DNA of 64,000 nt. It comes from DASQPR01 sp035713725. Its GTDB lineage: Bacteria > Actinomycetota > Actinomycetes > Mycobacteriales > Micromonosporaceae. The position numbers and the translations under genes were made by a program. Shown here one piece after another: positions 9,162 to 17,414 of the stretch (the first letter of the stretch is position 1; each line of letters starts with the position of its first letter). The notes beneath the pieces were generated by a model. The model did no database searches. It was not told where the DNA came from and was given only the letters and a program-made list of their open reading frames with translations. The stretch lies in the NCBI GenBank assembly GCA_035713725.1, contig DASTMZ010000078.1, forward strand, positions 18,469-82,468. Reading direction: 5' to 3'.

Positions 9162-9203
9162 TCCTGGAGACCTCAATCCTGGAGACCTCAATCCTGGAGA
9201 CCC
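9162..9203. repeat. 15-bp tandem repeat, 2.7 copies, between convergent stops
   Basis: The unit TCCTGGAGACCTCAA occurs at 9162-9176 and 9177-9191, and its first 11 bases recur at 9192-9202. The array begins a few bases after the epimerase stop and runs into the last codons of the convergent response-regulator gene, whose stop codon (9188-9190) lies inside the second copy. The repeat length is a multiple of three, so gain or loss of units would move the regulator's end without a frame change. Confidence 0.85.
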
Positions 9204-9853
9204 GGACGGATCACACCAGTCTCGTACGCCAGCACGACGGCCTGCACGCGGTCGCGTAGGCCTAGTTTGCCGAGCAGGTGGCTGACGTGCGTCTTTACTG
9301 TTCCTTCCGAAAGGAACAGGTGGTCTGCGATTTCGGCGTTGGACAGGCCGCGTGCCATGAGTGCCAGCACCTCACGTTCCCGCTCGGTGAGTCCGGCGAG
9401 TCGCCGCGTGGTGTCCCGGCCGGGCTGCCGGCCGGAGTTGAGGAACCGTTCGATGAGGCGGCGGGTGGCGCTGGGCGCGACAACAGCATCGCCGGCGACA
9501 ACGGCCCGAATCGCCGATACGAGGTCGGCGGCGAGCACGTCTTTGAGCAGGAATCCGCTGGCGCCGGCACGCAGTCCGGCGTACACGTACTCGTCGAGGT
9601 CAAAGGTGGTGAGCATGAGCACCCGTGGTGGATTCGGCTGGGCGCGGGTGCGTCGCGTCGCCTCGATCCCGTCGACGTTAGGCATCCGTACGTCCATTAG
9701 CACCACATCCGGGCGCAATTCCGCGCAGCGGGCCACCGCCTCGGCCCCGTCGCTCGCCTCGCCGACCACGGTGAAGCCGTCGGCGTCTTCGAGGATGGTA
9801 CGCAGCCCTGTGCGCACCAGCACCTGGTCGTCGGCGAGCAAGACCCGGATCAT
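9188..9853 (-). CDS. NarL/FixJ-family response regulator
   Basis: A 221-residue regulator with a receiver domain at residues 1-120 (acidic pair Asp8/Asp9, phospho-acceptor Asp54 in VVLMDVRMP, Lys in FLLKDV) and a LuxR helix-turn-helix at about 150-215 (LTEREREVLALMARGLSNAEIADHLFLS). Phosphorylated by the partner kinase, it should bind target promoters. Its ATG overlaps the kinase stop by four bases (ATGA, 9850-9853), so the pair is translationally coupled. The pair is divergent from the lipoprotein/ABC exporter operon that begins at 11,193, which is its most likely target by position. Confidence 0.92.
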   Translation of the reverse strand: MIRVLLADDQVLVRTGLRTILEDADGFTVVGEASDGAEAVARCAELRPDVVLMDVRMPNVDGIEATRRTRAQPNPPRVLMLTTFDLDEYVYAGLRAGASGFLLKDVLAADLVSAIRAVVAGDAVVAPSATRRLIERFLNSGRQPGRDTTRRLAGLTEREREVLALMARGLSNAEIADHLFLSEGTVKTHVSHLLGKLGLRDRVQAVVLAYETGVIRPGLQD

Positions 9854-11061
9854 GCCGGCTCGGCCAGCCGCTGCGCGGGAATGTCGGTCAGTGGCAGCTC
9901 TGCGTACACCTGGAAGCCGCCGTCAGGCGCGTCGCCAACCGTAACGGTGCCGCCGAGTATGGCGACTCGCTCGCGCATGCCGCGCAGCCCGTTGCCCCGA
10001 TGCTCGTACGGCTGCCGGCCGGCGCCGCACCCGGTATCTCGTACCGTCAATTCGATCTGATCCGGTCCACAGTGGACAGCGACGTCGGCCGTGGCGCCGG
10101 GACCGGCATGCCGGAGCGTGTTGGTCAGCGCTTCTTGAGCGATCCGATAGGCGCATAGCCCGAACGTGGTCGGCACCGCATCGGTGTCGCCGTCGACCCG
10201 CAGCGATACCTTCAGCCCAGCGCCGCGTACCCGCTCGACCAAGGCGGGCAGGTCACCCAGTGCGGGCAGCGGCGCCAGATCAGGCCCATCCGGCCGAGTC
10301 AGCCCGAGCAGTCGGCGCATCTCAGCCAGCGAGTCCCGCCCGGTGGCAACGATCGAGGCGAGTGCGACCCGCGCGGTTGCCGGCCGCTTGTCCATCGCAC
10401 CGGCCGCGGCCTGTGCCTGGATGACCACAATGGACAGTCCATGCGCGACCGCGTCGTGCAGGTCCCGCGCGATGCGGGCCCGTTCGGCCGCCGCGACAAG
10501 CTCGGCCTGCCGGTCCCGGTCACGTTCCAGATCCCGGGCGCGGGCGCTGACCTGCTCCATGTAGAGCCGCTGGGTGCGCGCGCGGTCCCCGAGCAGCCAG
10601 GCCACCGCCATGGCCACCGCTGGGGCGAGTGACCAGGTCCACGAGCCGAAGTGGGCGCCGCGCAGCGTCAGCAGCCTGGGTAGCAGCGCGCAGCAAACTG
10701 ATGCGGCCAGCGCCGCGTAGGAGACCGAGCGGCGCAGTGGTGCGCTCGCCGCGCTGTAGAGCGCGATCGGCGCCGCAGCGTCCAACGGTGTCACGCCGGG
10801 GCGCTCCGAAGTGAAGTGCGCCAGCGCCATCGCGGCGGTGCCGGCAAGCGCGGCCAACGGGACGCGGCGACGCAGCAGCAACGCCGACATGCCAACGACC
10901 GTGGCCGCCCACCACCGCACCAGGTCTGCATGCCAGGCCGCCGCACCGTACTTGATCAGCAGCTTCGGATTGGCATCAAACATCGATCTGGAAATCAGAT
11001 ACGTGGCCAAGCCGAGCGCCGCGATGATGCCGGCGTCCGCGCTCACTCGGCGCAGGGTCAT
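9850..11061 (-). CDS. Sensor histidine kinase (HisKA_3 type)
   Basis: A membrane kinase of 403 residues when started at ATG 11,061. Four or more hydrophobic segments fill residues 10-150 (for example IIAALGLATYLISRS and AVAMAVAWLLGD), with no obvious extracellular sensing domain, as in many actinobacterial intramembrane-type kinases. The dimerisation/phosphorylation motif is RARIARDLHDAVAHGLS with His near residue 200. The ATPase domain has QEALTNTLRHA (N box) and GNGLRGMRERV (G box). The open frame continues to 11,988 but would read antisense through the lipoprotein gene, so I reject the longer form. Coupled to the response regulator by an ATGA overlap. Confidence 0.9.
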   Translation of the reverse strand: MTLRRVSADAGIIAALGLATYLISRSMFDANPKLLIKYGAAAWHADLVRWWAATVVGMSALLLRRRVPLAALAGTAAMALAHFTSERPGVTPLDAAAPIALYSAASAPLRRSVSYAALAASVCCALLPRLLTLRGAHFGSWTWSLAPAVAMAVAWLLGDRARTQRLYMEQVSARARDLERDRDRQAELVAAAERARIARDLHDAVAHGLSIVVIQAQAAAGAMDKRPATARVALASIVATGRDSLAEMRRLLGLTRPDGPDLAPLPALGDLPALVERVRGAGLKVSLRVDGDTDAVPTTFGLCAYRIAQEALTNTLRHAGPGATADVAVHCGPDQIELTVRDTGCGAGRQPYEHRGNGLRGMRERVAILGGTVTVGDAPDGGFQVYAELPLTDIPAQRLAEPA

Positions 11062-11192
11062 GACCGCAGGGTACGGGCAGTGGTCCGTTCGGTCATCTGC
11101 CCGGCGGGGTAGCCGTGCTCCACCGCGCGGGGTATCCCGCACACATCTGGCGGCAGAAGACAGCTTGCTGCTGTGCCGGTGACCGTAACGAC

Positions 11193-11816
11193 ATGACGAC
11201 GCCAGGCTTCCTGCGGGCCACGACAGTGCTGCTCGCCGCCGCGATGCTGGCCATGGCCGGCTGCACCAGCAACGCGGCAGGATCGGCCGCATCAGCCAAT
11301 CGTGTGCCGGCAACTTCCGCATCCACGAAGGCAGGTGCCGGGCCCAGCGCGAGCGGCAGCTATCAAGACCAGCTGATGGCTTGGGGTCGGCGGTTCGCCG
11401 CCTGCGCTCGGTCGAACGGCAGCCCGAACTTCCCCGACCCCGTGTATCCGGACAACGCACAGCCGTCCGGAGCGTTGTGGGGCTTTGCGCTGTTCGCCAC
11501 CGTGGACAAGACCGCGCTAGGTCGAGCGGCCAACGGCGCCTGCGCCGACGTCGCCCGCCAGATGCCATCGGCGCCGGATTCCAACCCGCCGCCGAGCGCC
11601 GCAACGCTGGCTTCGATGCGCCAGTACGCCCAGTGCATGCGTCACCATGGCATGTCCGACTTCCCGGACCCGAAGGCCGACGGCACGTTCCCGATCCTGA
11701 ACACGCGGTACGCGGGGCTGTCCGACCAGTCGCCGGAGCATCCCTCGAACGCGGTCGCAGACGCCGACCACGCGTGCCGCGAAGACCAGGACGACTGGGC
11801 CATGCAGGCGTCATGA
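11193..11816 (+). CDS. Lipoprotein with duplicated Cys / FPDP motif, exporter-associated
   Basis: A 207-residue secreted lipoprotein. Residues 1-25 form a signal peptide with lipobox LAMAGC, so Cys would be lipidated and the protein held on the outer face of the membrane. The mature part contains two related modules: FAACARSNGSPNFPDP near residue 70 and YAQCMRHHGMSDFPDP near 150, each with a nearby second Cys. This pattern is common in small actinobacterial lipoproteins encoded just upstream of MacA-like adaptor genes. Its stop overlaps the adaptor start by four bases, so it is part of the exporter operon. A substrate-binding or sensing role is plausible but unproven. Confidence 0.85.
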   Translation: MTTPGFLRATTVLLAAAMLAMAGCTSNAAGSAASANRVPATSASTKAGAGPSASGSYQDQLMAWGRRFAACARSNGSPNFPDPVYPDNAQPSGALWGFALFATVDKTALGRAANGACADVARQMPSAPDSNPPPSAATLASMRQYAQCMRHHGMSDFPDPKADGTFPILNTRYAGLSDQSPEHPSNAVADADHACREDQDDWAMQAS

Positions 11817-12883
11817 TCAAAGCACGGGTCGTCACGGCGGGCGCCAGCGTAGTGGTGATTGCGGCGGCCGGATGGCTGGCGCTCAACTCCTGCAGCCAAC
11901 CGGCGGCACCGGCCGCGCCAACGGTCGTCACCACCACCGCGCCAGTCACTCGAGGTGACGTCTCGGATCGGGTCGAGATCAGCGGCACCCTCGGCTATGC
12001 CGGCAACTACGACGTGCGCAACCAGCTCCCATCGGGGATCCTCACCGCGGTCGCCGGGCCTGGCGCGGTAGTCTCCCGCGGCGGGCAGCTATTCGCCGTG
12101 TCAGGCGCCGCTGTCCTCCTGCTCTACGGCGACGTACCGGCCTACCGCGACTTCAGCGTCGGCATGACCGACGGACCCGACGTGCGGGAACTGAAGCAGA
12201 ACCTGACTGCGCTCGGCTTCCGCCCGGGCGCGCTCGACAACCACTTCGGCGCAACAACCGCCGCCGCGATACGTCGCTGGCAGACCGCGCGCGGGGTACC
12301 GGCCGCCGAGCGCACGGGCCACCTGCGACTAGGGGAGGTGGCGTTTCTTCCGTCAGCGCTTCGGGTTACTCAGGACACCGGGCTGCCAGGCGGCCGGGTC
12401 GGTCCGGGCGCACCGGTGCTCGGCGGCACCACCACAACCCAGGTGGTCACCGCTCCAGTTGACACGGATCAGCGTTACCTGGTGCACGCAGGCGACCAGG
12501 TGCAGGTTTCGTTTCCTAGCGGTGCGACGGTGCCAGGCACCATCGTGCGCATCGGCCAGGTAGCGACCACACCGCAGAGCGACGGCGGCCCGGCCACGGT
12601 AACGGTCACCGTCGCGGTCCGCCTTCCGCGCGACGCCGGCGACTTGGACCAGGCGCCCGTCCAGGTGTCGATCACTGTCGCGGTACACCACGGCGTGCTA
12701 CAGGTACCCGTCACCGCCCTGCTGGCCAAACCCGGCGGTGGCTACCAAGTGCGGGTCCGTACCGGCGATGTCAGCCGGCTGGTCGACGTACGGCCCGGGC
12801 TCTACGACGACAGCACGGGTGACGTCGAAGTCAGCGGTGCCGGACTTTCCGAGGGCATGACCGTAGAGGTACCGGCGACATGA
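11813..12883 (+). CDS. Periplasmic adaptor (MacA/HlyD-like) with peptidoglycan-binding domain
   Basis: A 356-residue membrane-anchored adaptor. The N-terminus has one hydrophobic anchor (VVVIAAAGWLALNSC). A lipoyl/barrel-sandwich-like segment follows (APVTRGDVSDRVEISGTLGY at about 45), then a PG_binding_1 domain at about 125-175 (DGPDVRELKQNLTALGF and AAIRRWQTARGVP), then a beta-barrel (VVTAPVDTDQRYLVHAGDQVQV) and a membrane-proximal domain. This arrangement is typical of Gram-positive adaptors that link a MacB-type transporter to the cell wall. It starts inside the lipoprotein stop (ATGA) and ends overlapping the ATPase start (ATGA), giving a strict operon. Confidence 0.87.
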   Translation: MIKARVVTAGASVVVIAAAGWLALNSCSQPAAPAAPTVVTTTAPVTRGDVSDRVEISGTLGYAGNYDVRNQLPSGILTAVAGPGAVVSRGGQLFAVSGAAVLLLYGDVPAYRDFSVGMTDGPDVRELKQNLTALGFRPGALDNHFGATTAAAIRRWQTARGVPAAERTGHLRLGEVAFLPSALRVTQDTGLPGGRVGPGAPVLGGTTTTQVVTAPVDTDQRYLVHAGDQVQVSFPSGATVPGTIVRIGQVATTPQSDGGPATVTVTVAVRLPRDAGDLDQAPVQVSITVAVHHGVLQVPVTALLAKPGGGYQVRVRTGDVSRLVDVRPGLYDDSTGDVEVSGAGLSEGMTVEVPAT

Positions 12884-13572
12884 CCGCCGTTCTGGAACTG
12901 GCCAGTGTCGCGAAAACCTACCCAGGCACGCCGCCGGTGCCGTCGCTGCGCGGCATCGACCTCACGATCGATAGTGGCGAGTTGGTCGCGATTGTCGGGC
13001 CGTCTGGCTCGGGCAAGACGACCATGCTCAACCTCGCCGCTGGCTTGGACCGACCCAGCACAGGCAGCGTGCGCATTGCCGGCCATGCGGTCGAGAACCT
13101 GTCCGATCGTCGTCTAGCGGGCCTGCGTGCCCACTACCTCGGCATGGTCTTTCAGCAATTCTTCCTGCTCGATCATCTGTCCACTGTGGATAACGTGGCG
13201 ACTGGGCTACTGTACCGGGGCATACCGGGGCCACGCCGCCGGCACGCCGCGGCGGCGGTGCTGGAGCGTGTTGGACTCGGCGATCGGTTGGGACACAAGG
13301 CCGGCCGACTCTCCGGCGGGGAACGTCAGCGGGTGGCCATTGCCCGAGCCTTGGTCGGCCGGCCCGCCATCGTCCTCGCCGACGAGCCGACCGGCAACCT
13401 GGACACCGAAACCAGCGAGTCGATCCTGGCGCTGCTGCGTGACCTGAACACCGAGGGAACCACGATCGTGGTGGTCACCCACGACGCGTGGGTGGCCACT
13501 GCCACGCGGCGGCACGTCGAGCTGCGCGACGGCCGGGTCGTGCGCGACGGCACTGCGGTGACGCGTGGCTAG
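12880..13572 (+). CDS. ABC transporter ATP-binding protein (MacB/LolD type)
   Basis: A 230-residue nucleotide-binding subunit with Walker A GPSGSGKTT at residues 40-48, Q-loop in MVFQQFFLLDHLS, signature LSGGERQRVAIARAL near 145 and Walker B IVLADEPTGNLD with the NLD ending typical of the MacB/LolD/FtsE branch, then switch His in VVVTHD. It powers the permease encoded immediately downstream, with which it overlaps by 8 bp (GTG start inside its 3' end). Substrates of this class are peptides, antibiotics or lipoproteins. Confidence 0.95.
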   Translation: MTAVLELASVAKTYPGTPPVPSLRGIDLTIDSGELVAIVGPSGSGKTTMLNLAAGLDRPSTGSVRIAGHAVENLSDRRLAGLRAHYLGMVFQQFFLLDHLSTVDNVATGLLYRGIPGPRRRHAAAAVLERVGLGDRLGHKAGRLSGGERQRVAIARALVGRPAIVLADEPTGNLDTETSESILALLRDLNTEGTTIVVVTHDAWVATATRRHVELRDGRVVRDGTAVTRG

Positions 13573-14761
13573 CCCGCCGCCGTATCCACGGCTTCGCAGC
13601 GCCGACATCCTGCCGCTGGCCACGGTCGGACTCCGCACCAGACGACTACGGGCGGCGCTGTCCGTGCTGGGCATCGCGATCGGCATCGCCGCGATTGTCG
13701 CCGTCCTCGGCATCACCCGGTCCAGCCAGTCGGATCTGCTGGCCCGCATCGACAGGTTGGGCACGAATCTGCTCACCGTCGCCGCCGGCCGCCAACCCAG
13801 TGGCGAACCAGCCCAACTGCCGCCGACCGCCGCTGCCACCATTTCACGTACTCCCGGAGTGCAACACGTGGCGCCGACCGCGGTGCTCAACGACGTGCAG
13901 GTCTACCGCACCGACCAGGTCCCGGTCTACCGCAACTCGGGCCTGGGTGTGCTCGCCTGCGACGCGAACCTGCTATCCACACTGCACGCCCAACTTGCCA
14001 GCGGCGTGTTCCTCAGCATCGCCACCGCGAATTACCCCACCGCTGTGCTCGGCCACGACGCCGCGCAGCAACTCGGCATGGCCCGCCCCGGCAGCAGGAT
14101 CTGGCTCGGCAACCAATGGTTCCTCGTGGTCGGAATCCTGCAACCGGTCGACCTCGCATCGGAGATCAACCAGGCGGCGCTGATCGGGTTCCCGGTGGCC
14201 GGCCAGCTGTTCCACTACCAGGGGCACCCCACCCGCGTGTACGTGCGAACCGAGACGGACCAGACCGCCGCCGTCGCCACGCTTCTGGCCGCCGCGACCA
14301 ACCCGATAGATCCGGAGACCGTCGCGGTCAGCCGTCCCTCGGACGCGCTGGCTGCGCGGTTGGCGGTTGCTAGCGCCACCACCACGCTGCTGCTCGGCCT
14401 CGGCACGGTGGCACTTTTGGTCGGCGGTATCGGAATCGGCAACGTGATGGTCATCTCCGCACTCGAACGGCGCGGCGAGATCGGGCTACGTCGCGCACTC
14501 GGCGCCGCCCGCCGACACGTCGCCGCACAGTTCCTCATCGAGTCCCTGCTACTCGCCGCTGCCGGTGCTACAGCAGGCATCCTGGTCGGTGTGGCCATCA
14601 CCTACAGCCTGGCCCGGCTACGCCATTGGCATCCACTAATCCCCGGTACCGCGATCGGCGGGGCGCTGGCCGCGGCACTGGTCATCGGCGCCATCGCCGG
14701 GCTGTATCCGGCAAGCCGGGCCGCCCACCTCTCTCCGACCGACGCGCTGCGCACTGCATAA
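13565..14761 (+). CDS. MacB/FtsX-type ABC transporter permease
   Basis: A 398-residue permease with the MacB topology: one transmembrane helix near the N-terminus (LSVLGIAIGIAAIVAVLGI at about 35-55), a large extracytoplasmic MacB_PCD-like domain (about 60-270), and three C-terminal helices (TLLLGLGTVALLVGGIGIGN, LLLAAAGATAGILVGVAITYS and AAALVIGAIAGLYPA). The conserved coupling segment RRGEIGLRRALGAARRHV and the ASRAAHLSPTDALR end are typical of the family. The start is GTG 13,565, overlapping the ATPase gene. It probably exports a peptide or cell-envelope-active compound; the adjacent sensor kinase pair suggests induction by that compound. Confidence 0.92.
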   Translation: MASPPPYPRLRSADILPLATVGLRTRRLRAALSVLGIAIGIAAIVAVLGITRSSQSDLLARIDRLGTNLLTVAAGRQPSGEPAQLPPTAAATISRTPGVQHVAPTAVLNDVQVYRTDQVPVYRNSGLGVLACDANLLSTLHAQLASGVFLSIATANYPTAVLGHDAAQQLGMARPGSRIWLGNQWFLVVGILQPVDLASEINQAALIGFPVAGQLFHYQGHPTRVYVRTETDQTAAVATLLAAATNPIDPETVAVSRPSDALAARLAVASATTTLLLGLGTVALLVGGIGIGNVMVISALERRGEIGLRRALGAARRHVAAQFLIESLLLAAAGATAGILVGVAITYSLARLRHWHPLIPGTAIGGALAAALVIGAIAGLYPASRAAHLSPTDALRTA

Positions 14762-14888
14762 CCACGCAGCCGCGGCCATACCCGACCATGCGTGGACCGA
14801 CGCCAGTGTGGGAACCGGCCTTAGGTGTTCCTTCGGATGACGTCCGGCTGCGGCAGCCGATTCACAGTCGACAGACACAACAGAGCCG

Positions 14889-15425
14889 TCAGAAGCACGG
14901 GTCGGAGCGCGCCGCCTTCCGGAACTCCTCCAGGGACGCGACAACCGTGCGGTACTGCGTCTCCTGCCCGCCGCAGTAGAGGACTTCGCCGGGTGCCAGC
15001 CGATTGATGTCGTCAATCCGAAATTTGACACGGCCGGTCACCCACCAATGATCTCGAGTAGTACTGACTGCCGCGTACGTCAGCGAAGGGTCCAGCGGTT
15101 GCATCGTCTGCCGTACGGTCCAACCGGCCGACGGATGCACGACGTCGACGGTCATGGTCTTCACTGCGCCGGCTACCGTACCGGTCGCGTTGGTCGCCGG
15201 CGCGTCGAGCTCGGCGTCCGTGACGTTTTGATTCTCCAGGTCGTGCTTAATCAGCACGATGTCCGGCCGGTGGGAGGACCAGGCCACCACAATCAACCAA
15301 TTTCCGCTGCCGTCGACCGAGATGCCTGTCAGCCCATCGTGTTGCGGGCCGCAGCCCGATAGTGCGAGCACACTAACCACGCCGGCCAGCGACGCCAACC
15401 AGCCACCTACCTTCCGCCGCGCCAT
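14889..15425 (-). CDS. Putative lipoprotein, unknown function
   Basis: A 178-residue predicted lipoprotein starting at ATG 15,425, which has GGGGGAG as ribosome-binding site five bases upstream. Residues 1-26 are a signal peptide with lipobox LALSGC. The mature part contains beta-rich sequence (GISVDGSGNWLIVVAWSSHRPDIVLI, split by family-unknown loops) and two later Cys residues (in LYCGGQ and near the C-terminus) that could pair. I do not recognise the family. It stands alone, convergent with the ABC exporter operon. Confidence 0.75.
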   Translation of the reverse strand: MARRKVGGWLASLAGVVSVLALSGCGPQHDGLTGISVDGSGNWLIVVAWSSHRPDIVLIKHDLENQNVTDAELDAPATNATGTVAGAVKTMTVDVVHPSAGWTVRQTMQPLDPSLTYAAVSTTRDHWWVTGRVKFRIDDINRLAPGEVLYCGGQETQYRTVVASLEEFRKAARSDPCF

Positions 15426-15609
15426 GGTGCTCCCCCTTCCACGCGTCCTCAAAGCAAGTGATTCACGCGCTGATGGAGCTGTGGCATCGGTCGGATCACA
15501 ACAAGTCGACGATGATTTGCCAGCAGGTCGGATGTTGTGAACGGATGGCTTAGTAGGTCACCGCGGATTGCCAGCGAGTCACTGCGCACGAGGCGGCTAG
15601 GTTGACAGG

Positions 15610-16425
15610 CTAGGAGCCCGTCGACCGCCACGTTTCGTGACGGCTTGCGATCAGCTCACCAGAGCGACGCACGTGGGCGCGCGCAGCTTGTCGGGCTGCC
15701 ACCGGATCACCGGCCTCAATCGCCGCAAGGATGGCGTCGTGTTCGCCGACATTGTGGCGCAGCAGGCTTGAACTCTGGCTGATCGCAGACCATGTCAGGT
15801 TTCGGGGAAAGCTCGAGTGCAGTTGCAGCACGGTCTTGCGTAGCCGATCGTTTCCAGATGCTGCGAGGATGCCCTCGTGGAATTGGTCGTTCGCGGCTGA
15901 CCACAGTGGCTCGGAGGCCGGCAGCGAGGACCGCGAAGTGCCGCAGACAAACTCCTCGACGCAGGAGCGAAAGAGATCTGCGGCGGTGCGCAGCGCTCTG
16001 AGATCGTCGTCCGGGATCTGCTGCGCGGCGAGCTCGGCAGCCAGTCCTTCAAGTTCTGCCCGCACGACGTACGCCTCGCGGATGTCGTGCGGGCTGGGGC
16101 CTCGCACGAAGGCGCCGCGCCGCGGAATTGTCTCGAGCAGGCCCTTGGAATGCAACACGAGCAGCGCGGCGCGGACCGGCATCCGGCTCACGCCGAACTC
16201 GTCGGCCAACAGCTCCTGTCGCAGCCGTGTGCCGGGCGGATAGTCGCCAACGAGGATTCGCCGCTGTAGCTCGATTACGAGCCCATCGGTGGCAGCTGAC
16301 GGCGTGGCAGCTAACGGAGTGGCAGCTAACGGCGTGGCAGCGGTCGGCGTGGCAGCTGACGGCGTGGCGGCGACGGCCACGGCTGGCTCTTCACTCGGAT
16401 GCTCCGAGCTCGGTTCGCGGTTCAT
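15610..16425 (-). CDS. FadR/GntR-family transcriptional regulator with Ala-Thr-Pro repeat tail
   Basis: A 271-residue regulator. Residues 1-48 are an unusual low-complexity leader built from (S/T/L)AATP repeats; residues 50-115 are a GntR winged helix (IELQRRILVGDYPPGTRLRQ, LLADEFGVSRMPVRAAL and LLETIPRRGAFV); the rest is an all-helical FCD ligand domain with candidate metal ligands (a His in DQFHEGILAASGN and His in HNVGEHDAI). FCD-type regulators usually repress catabolic operons and are released by an organic acid. Its ATG overlaps the end of the ketopantoate-reductase-like gene (16,422-16,425), so it is the last member of a three-gene operon with the AMP-ligase and probably controls it and the divergent FAH gene. 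Confidence 0.9.
   Translation of the reverse strand: MNREPSSEHPSEEPAVAVAATPSAATPTAATPLAATPLAATPSAATDGLVIELQRRILVGDYPPGTRLRQELLADEFGVSRMPVRAALLVLHSKGLLETIPRRGAFVRGPSPHDIREAYVVRAELEGLAAELAAQQIPDDDLRALRTAADLFRSCVEEFVCGTSRSSLPASEPLWSAANDQFHEGILAASGNDRLRKTVLQLHSSFPRNLTWSAISQSSSLLRHNVGEHDAILAAIEAGDPVAARQAARAHVRRSGELIASRHETWRSTGS
16289..16378. repeat. 15-bp coding tandem repeat (six units) in the FadR-type gene
   Basis: Six contiguous 15-bp units related to GTGGCAGCTAACGGC occupy 16,289-16,378 (plus-strand orientation); the second and third differ at one base and the last is the most divergent. On the coding strand they give (S/T/L)AATP repeats in the N-terminal leader of the regulator. The unit is a multiple of three, so copy number can change without breaking the protein. 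Confidence 0.9.
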
Positions 16426-17414
16426 GGCCTGTCGGCCCGGCGACCTTGCCGTGTGGAGTCGAGCAATGCGACGGTGGCATGTACGGCGCGCAGGTTCGGT
16501 GCCTCGGCACCGACCATGTCGGCGATCTCGACAACTGCGCCGAGCAGGGCGTCAACCTCGAGAGGTTTGCCAGCGTCCAAATCTTGAAGCATGGATGTCT
16601 TGTGATGCCCGACCCGCTCGGCGCCGGCGAGCCGGCGTTCGATCGTTATCGACGACGGCGGAGGGTCGCCAATCGCGGCCGCAATCTCCGCGATCTCTTC
16701 CATCAGACGCACGACCAGAGCGCGCGACGCCGGGTGGGCGGAGATTTCGGCCATCGTCGAGTGCGTCAGAGCGCTGATCGGGTTGAAGGCGGCGTTGCCC
16801 ATCAGCTTGAGCCAGATCTGCGGTCGAATGTCGGTCACCGGTGATCGGAAGCCCGCAGCCGTCATCGCCTCGGCGAACTGCCGGCATCGGTCACTCTTCG
16901 AACGATCGGTCTCGCCCAGCGGGAACTGCATCCCCTCTAGGTGTCGAATCACCCCCGGTGCGACGATCTCGGCGGCCGGATAGGGCACGCAGCCGATGGC
17001 GCGTTCGGGCGCGATGACGGCCGATACCGCGCCGTCTGGGTCGACAGACTGGATACGGCGACCATCGAACGGGCCGCCCTGGCGGTGGAAGTACCACCAA
17101 GGAATGCCGTTCTGTGCGGCCACGACGCTCGTCTCAGGTCCGAGCAACGGGGCGAGCAGCGGTCCACATGATGCGTACGAGTAAGCCTTCAGGCCGAGCA
17201 GCACCACGTCGACGACCCCGATGACACCGGGATCGTCGGTGGCCGCAACATCGATAACCATGTCGCGGCCATCAACGAGGAGTCGCAACCCGTCGCGCCG
17301 GATCGCGGCCAGATGTTCGCCCCGCGCGATTAGCGTCACGTCCGTTCCGCTGCGAGCCAGCATCGAGCCGACGAACCCGCCGATCGCCCCAGCACCGAGG
17401 ACCGCGACTCGCAT
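16422..17414 (-). CDS. Ketopantoate reductase family protein (PanE/ApbA-like)
   Basis: A 330-residue NAD(P)H-dependent reductase. The N-terminal Rossmann motif is VAVLGAGAIGGFVGSMLARSG (GAGAIGG), and the catalytic Lys is likely in IWLKLMGNAAFNPISALT near residue 200, the classic PanE KxxxN region. Family members reduce ketopantoate or other 2-oxo acids to hydroxy acids. Here the gene sits between a FadR-type regulator (4-bp overlap) and an AMP-forming ligase (1-bp overlap), and no pantothenate genes are near, so a catabolic 2-oxo/2-hydroxy acid substrate is more likely than vitamin B5 synthesis. That last point is inference from context. Confidence 0.85.
   Translation of the reverse strand: MRVAVLGAGAIGGFVGSMLARSGTDVTLIARGEHLAAIRRDGLRLLVDGRDMVIDVAATDDPGVIGVVDVVLLGLKAYSYASCGPLLAPLLGPETSVVAAQNGIPWWYFHRQGGPFDGRRIQSVDPDGAVSAVIAPERAIGCVPYPAAEIVAPGVIRHLEGMQFPLGETDRSKSDRCRQFAEAMTAAGFRSPVTDIRPQIWLKLMGNAAFNPISALTHSTMAEISAHPASRALVVRLMEEIAEIAAAIGDPPPSSITIERRLAGAERVGHHKTSMLQDLDAGKPLEVDALLGAVVEIADMVGAEAPNLRAVHATVALLDSTRQGRRADRP

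Noticed and set aside
11062..11988. Long N-terminal extension of the sensor kinase
   Set aside because: It is antisense to the lipoprotein gene (signal peptide and lipobox intact) and has shadow-frame composition.
16422..17414. Pantothenate biosynthesis role for the PanE-like gene
   Set aside because: No panB, panC or panD nearby; its overlap with a FadR-type regulator and a CoA ligase points to catabolism.
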